Part shown: positions 16,171 through 17,365 of the stretch, piece after piece | How positions within the stretch are numbered: position 1 is the stretch's first letter | How the letters are laid out: the number at the start of each line of letters is the position of its first letter | Source: Eggerthellales bacterium UBA948 | GTDB lineage: Bacteria; Actinomycetota; Coriobacteriia; Coriobacteriales; UBA8131 | Direction: 5' to 3' | Length of the DNA: 17,365 bases | Assembly (NCBI GenBank): GCA_002293265.1 | Contig: DBCW01000028.1 | Span: 1-17,365 of the forward strand | Position numbers and translations under genes: made by a program | Notes under the pieces: generated by a model | Told to the model about the DNA's origin: nothing | Databases searched by the model: none | What the model saw: the letters and a program-made list of their open reading frames with translations, nothing else

Positions 16171-17365
16171 ATGGAATCTAAGCAAAGTGGGGTGCTTAAA
16201 GACGTATCACGTAGAAAATTTGTTAAGTGGAGTGCGCTGCTCGGAGGCACGGCGGCTATAGGTGCCGGTCTCATAGGTTGTACATCGCCAACAACTACCG
16301 GCAGCACTGGTACAACCGGCGAGCCTGCAAAACAAGTTGGGGAGCTGGCATCGGGAGATTGGATCAGTGGCGGTTGTATCCACAACTGTTCATGCGAAAG
16401 CTCACGCTGTTTGCTTAAGGTTTATGTTGAGGATGGCGTGCCGGTACGCATAGGCACCGATACCGATAGCGAGGACAGCGAGGAGATCCCGCAAAAGCGT
16501 GCCTGTCTTCGTGGTTATGCACAGATCAGCCACACACTTTCGCCGGCTCGCGTTAAATATCCAATGAAGCGCGTTAACTGGCAACCCGGTGGCACCAACA
16601 TCAACGGCGACCTGCGCGGTAAAGACGAGTGGGAACGCATCAGCTGGGATGAGGCAATTGATATCTTTGCCACTGAAACCAAAAGAATCGTAGAGACATA
16701 CGGTCCAAAGAGCGTCCTAATTGGCTCATATACACCGGAATCTCTCACGGTAGTTTACTGGGATCCAATCGACCTGGTATTTCGTCTATTAGGAGCCGGC
16801 ATATATCCAACTTGGGGAACCGTATCATACGGCTCTTGGCCTTTCCCCGAGATGTTGATGACCGGTGGCGTTTGGGATGTTCCCGATGCACTAACAATCC
16901 AAGAAAGCGAACTTCAGGTTCACTTTGGCTTTAACTGGGCTATCAATAAGTCCGGCAACTTGCCGTTCCAAGTAAATAACTGCCAAAAAAATGGTGCAGA
17001 GCTTATCGTTGTAGACCCGTGGTTTAACCAAACAACCCAAGGTCTGGCAGACAAATGGTACCCGGTACGTCCCGGAACCGACACTGCGCTTTGCTTGGCA
17101 ATTTGTTATCAGTGGATACAAGACAACACCTATGATCAAGAGTACCTGGATAAATATTGCATAGGTTTTGATGCCGATCATATGCCGGAAGGTTATGAGG
17201 GCGAAAACTTTAAAGACTATGTGCTTGGTGCATACGATAGCACTCCAAAAACCCCGGAGTGGGCGGCATCAATCTGCGGTATGCCGGCAGCTTCGATCGT
17301 AGAGTTGGCTAAAAAGATTGCCAGTGTGGATAAGGTAGCATTCTTTGCCGCACAGTCCTCATCCA
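16171..17365 (+). CDS. Tat-exported molybdopterin oxidoreductase, DMSO reductase family catalytic subunit (3' end cut)
   Basis: The first 398 residues are present; the frame is open to the right edge. ATG 16171 has AAGGAGG 4 nt upstream. The N-terminus carries a twin-arginine motif SRRKFVKW (13-20), a hydrophobic stretch, and a lipobox-like LIGC with Cys37, followed by a Thr/Gly-rich spacer, so it may be a Tat-exported lipoprotein. An Fe-S motif follows: Cys69, Cys73, Cys75, Cys80, and distal Cys112 in RACLRG. Next come KYPMKRV and DEWERISWDEAIDI, hallmarks of the respiratory DMSO reductase family. GTVSYG places Ser219 where the molybdenum-ligand serine would fall (weak alignment by eye). The protein would reduce a terminal electron acceptor outside the membrane; the substrate cannot be read here. 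Fe-S and membrane-anchor subunits and a TorD-like chaperone are expected downstream. It follows the LuxR gene by 111 nt. Confidence 0.93.
   Translation, partial: MESKQSGVLKDVSRRKFVKWSALLGGTAAIGAGLIGCTSPTTTGSTGTTGEPAKQVGELASGDWISGGCIHNCSCESSRCLLKVYVEDGVPVRIGTDTDSEDSEEIPQKRACLRGYAQISHTLSPARVKYPMKRVNWQPGGTNINGDLRGKDEWERISWDEAIDIFATETKRIVETYGPKSVLIGSYTPESLTVVYWDPIDLVFRLLGAGIYPTWGTVSYGSWPFPEMLMTGGVWDVPDALTIQESELQVHFGFNWAINKSGNLPFQVNNCQKNGAELIVVDPWFNQTTQGLADKWYPVRPGTDTALCLAICYQWIQDNTYDQEYLDKYCIGFDADHMPEGYEGENFKDYVLGAYDSTPKTPEWAASICGMPAASIVELAKKIASVDKVAFFAAQSSS

Noticed and set aside
1..17365. tRNA, rRNA, CRISPR arrays, insertion sequences, transposase or integrase genes
   Set aside because: Looked for in the gaps and on both strands; no cloverleaf, spaced repeat array or recombinase motif was seen.

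Overview
The window most likely comes from an anaerobic actinobacterium of the class Coriobacteriia, probably an Eggerthellaceae-like gut organism with moderate GC. This is inferred from gene content: Tat-exported DMSO-reductase-family enzymes paired with LuxR regulators, a lysA-hom pair, and large dCache/PAS/GAF hybrid kinases of this type are typical there. It was not tested by any search. All genes I can support lie on the + strand, and no gap between genes exceeds 300 bases.

Region 1 (1-8639) is an array of three tandem, full-length, paralogous hybrid histidine kinases. Each carries the same C-terminal chassis: HisKA with an H-E-(I/M)-R-T-P box, HATPase, a conserved linker, a receiver with F-M-D-H-M-M-P, an Hpt domain with H-G-I-K-G-S-S, and a conserved tail after the Hpt. 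Their input ends differ. The first is cut by the window edge and shows only its last membrane helix. The second has an extracytoplasmic dCache-like sensor plus a cytoplasmic GAF-like domain. The third is soluble with two PAS-like domains. No separate response regulator is encoded beside them. A 72-nt near-perfect palindrome (8673-8744), followed by a T-run, closes the array.

Region 2 (8912-11568) is a two-gene amino-acid operon. lysA encodes diaminopimelate decarboxylase, the last step of lysine synthesis. hom encodes homoserine dehydrogenase with an ACT domain, which starts the threonine/methionine branch. A short REP-like hairpin follows in the hom-tig gap.

Region 3 (11814-13127) is a single trigger-factor-like chaperone gene whose ribosome-docking signature is degenerate. 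It is closed by a clear hairpin terminator (13150-13189).

Region 4 (13345 to the window end) pairs a 904-residue MalT-type LuxR regulator with the start of a Tat-exported, probably lipid-anchored molybdopterin oxidoreductase of the DMSO reductase family. The layout suggests that the regulator controls the respiratory enzyme. The enzyme gene runs off the 3' edge and has an unusual cysteine spacing in its Fe-S motif.

Points most worth a second look are the three-kinase array with its shared unnamed tail, the large palindrome, the trigger factor lacking its docking motif, the Fe-S spacing, and an 11-base word shared upstream of lysA and the molybdoenzyme gene.
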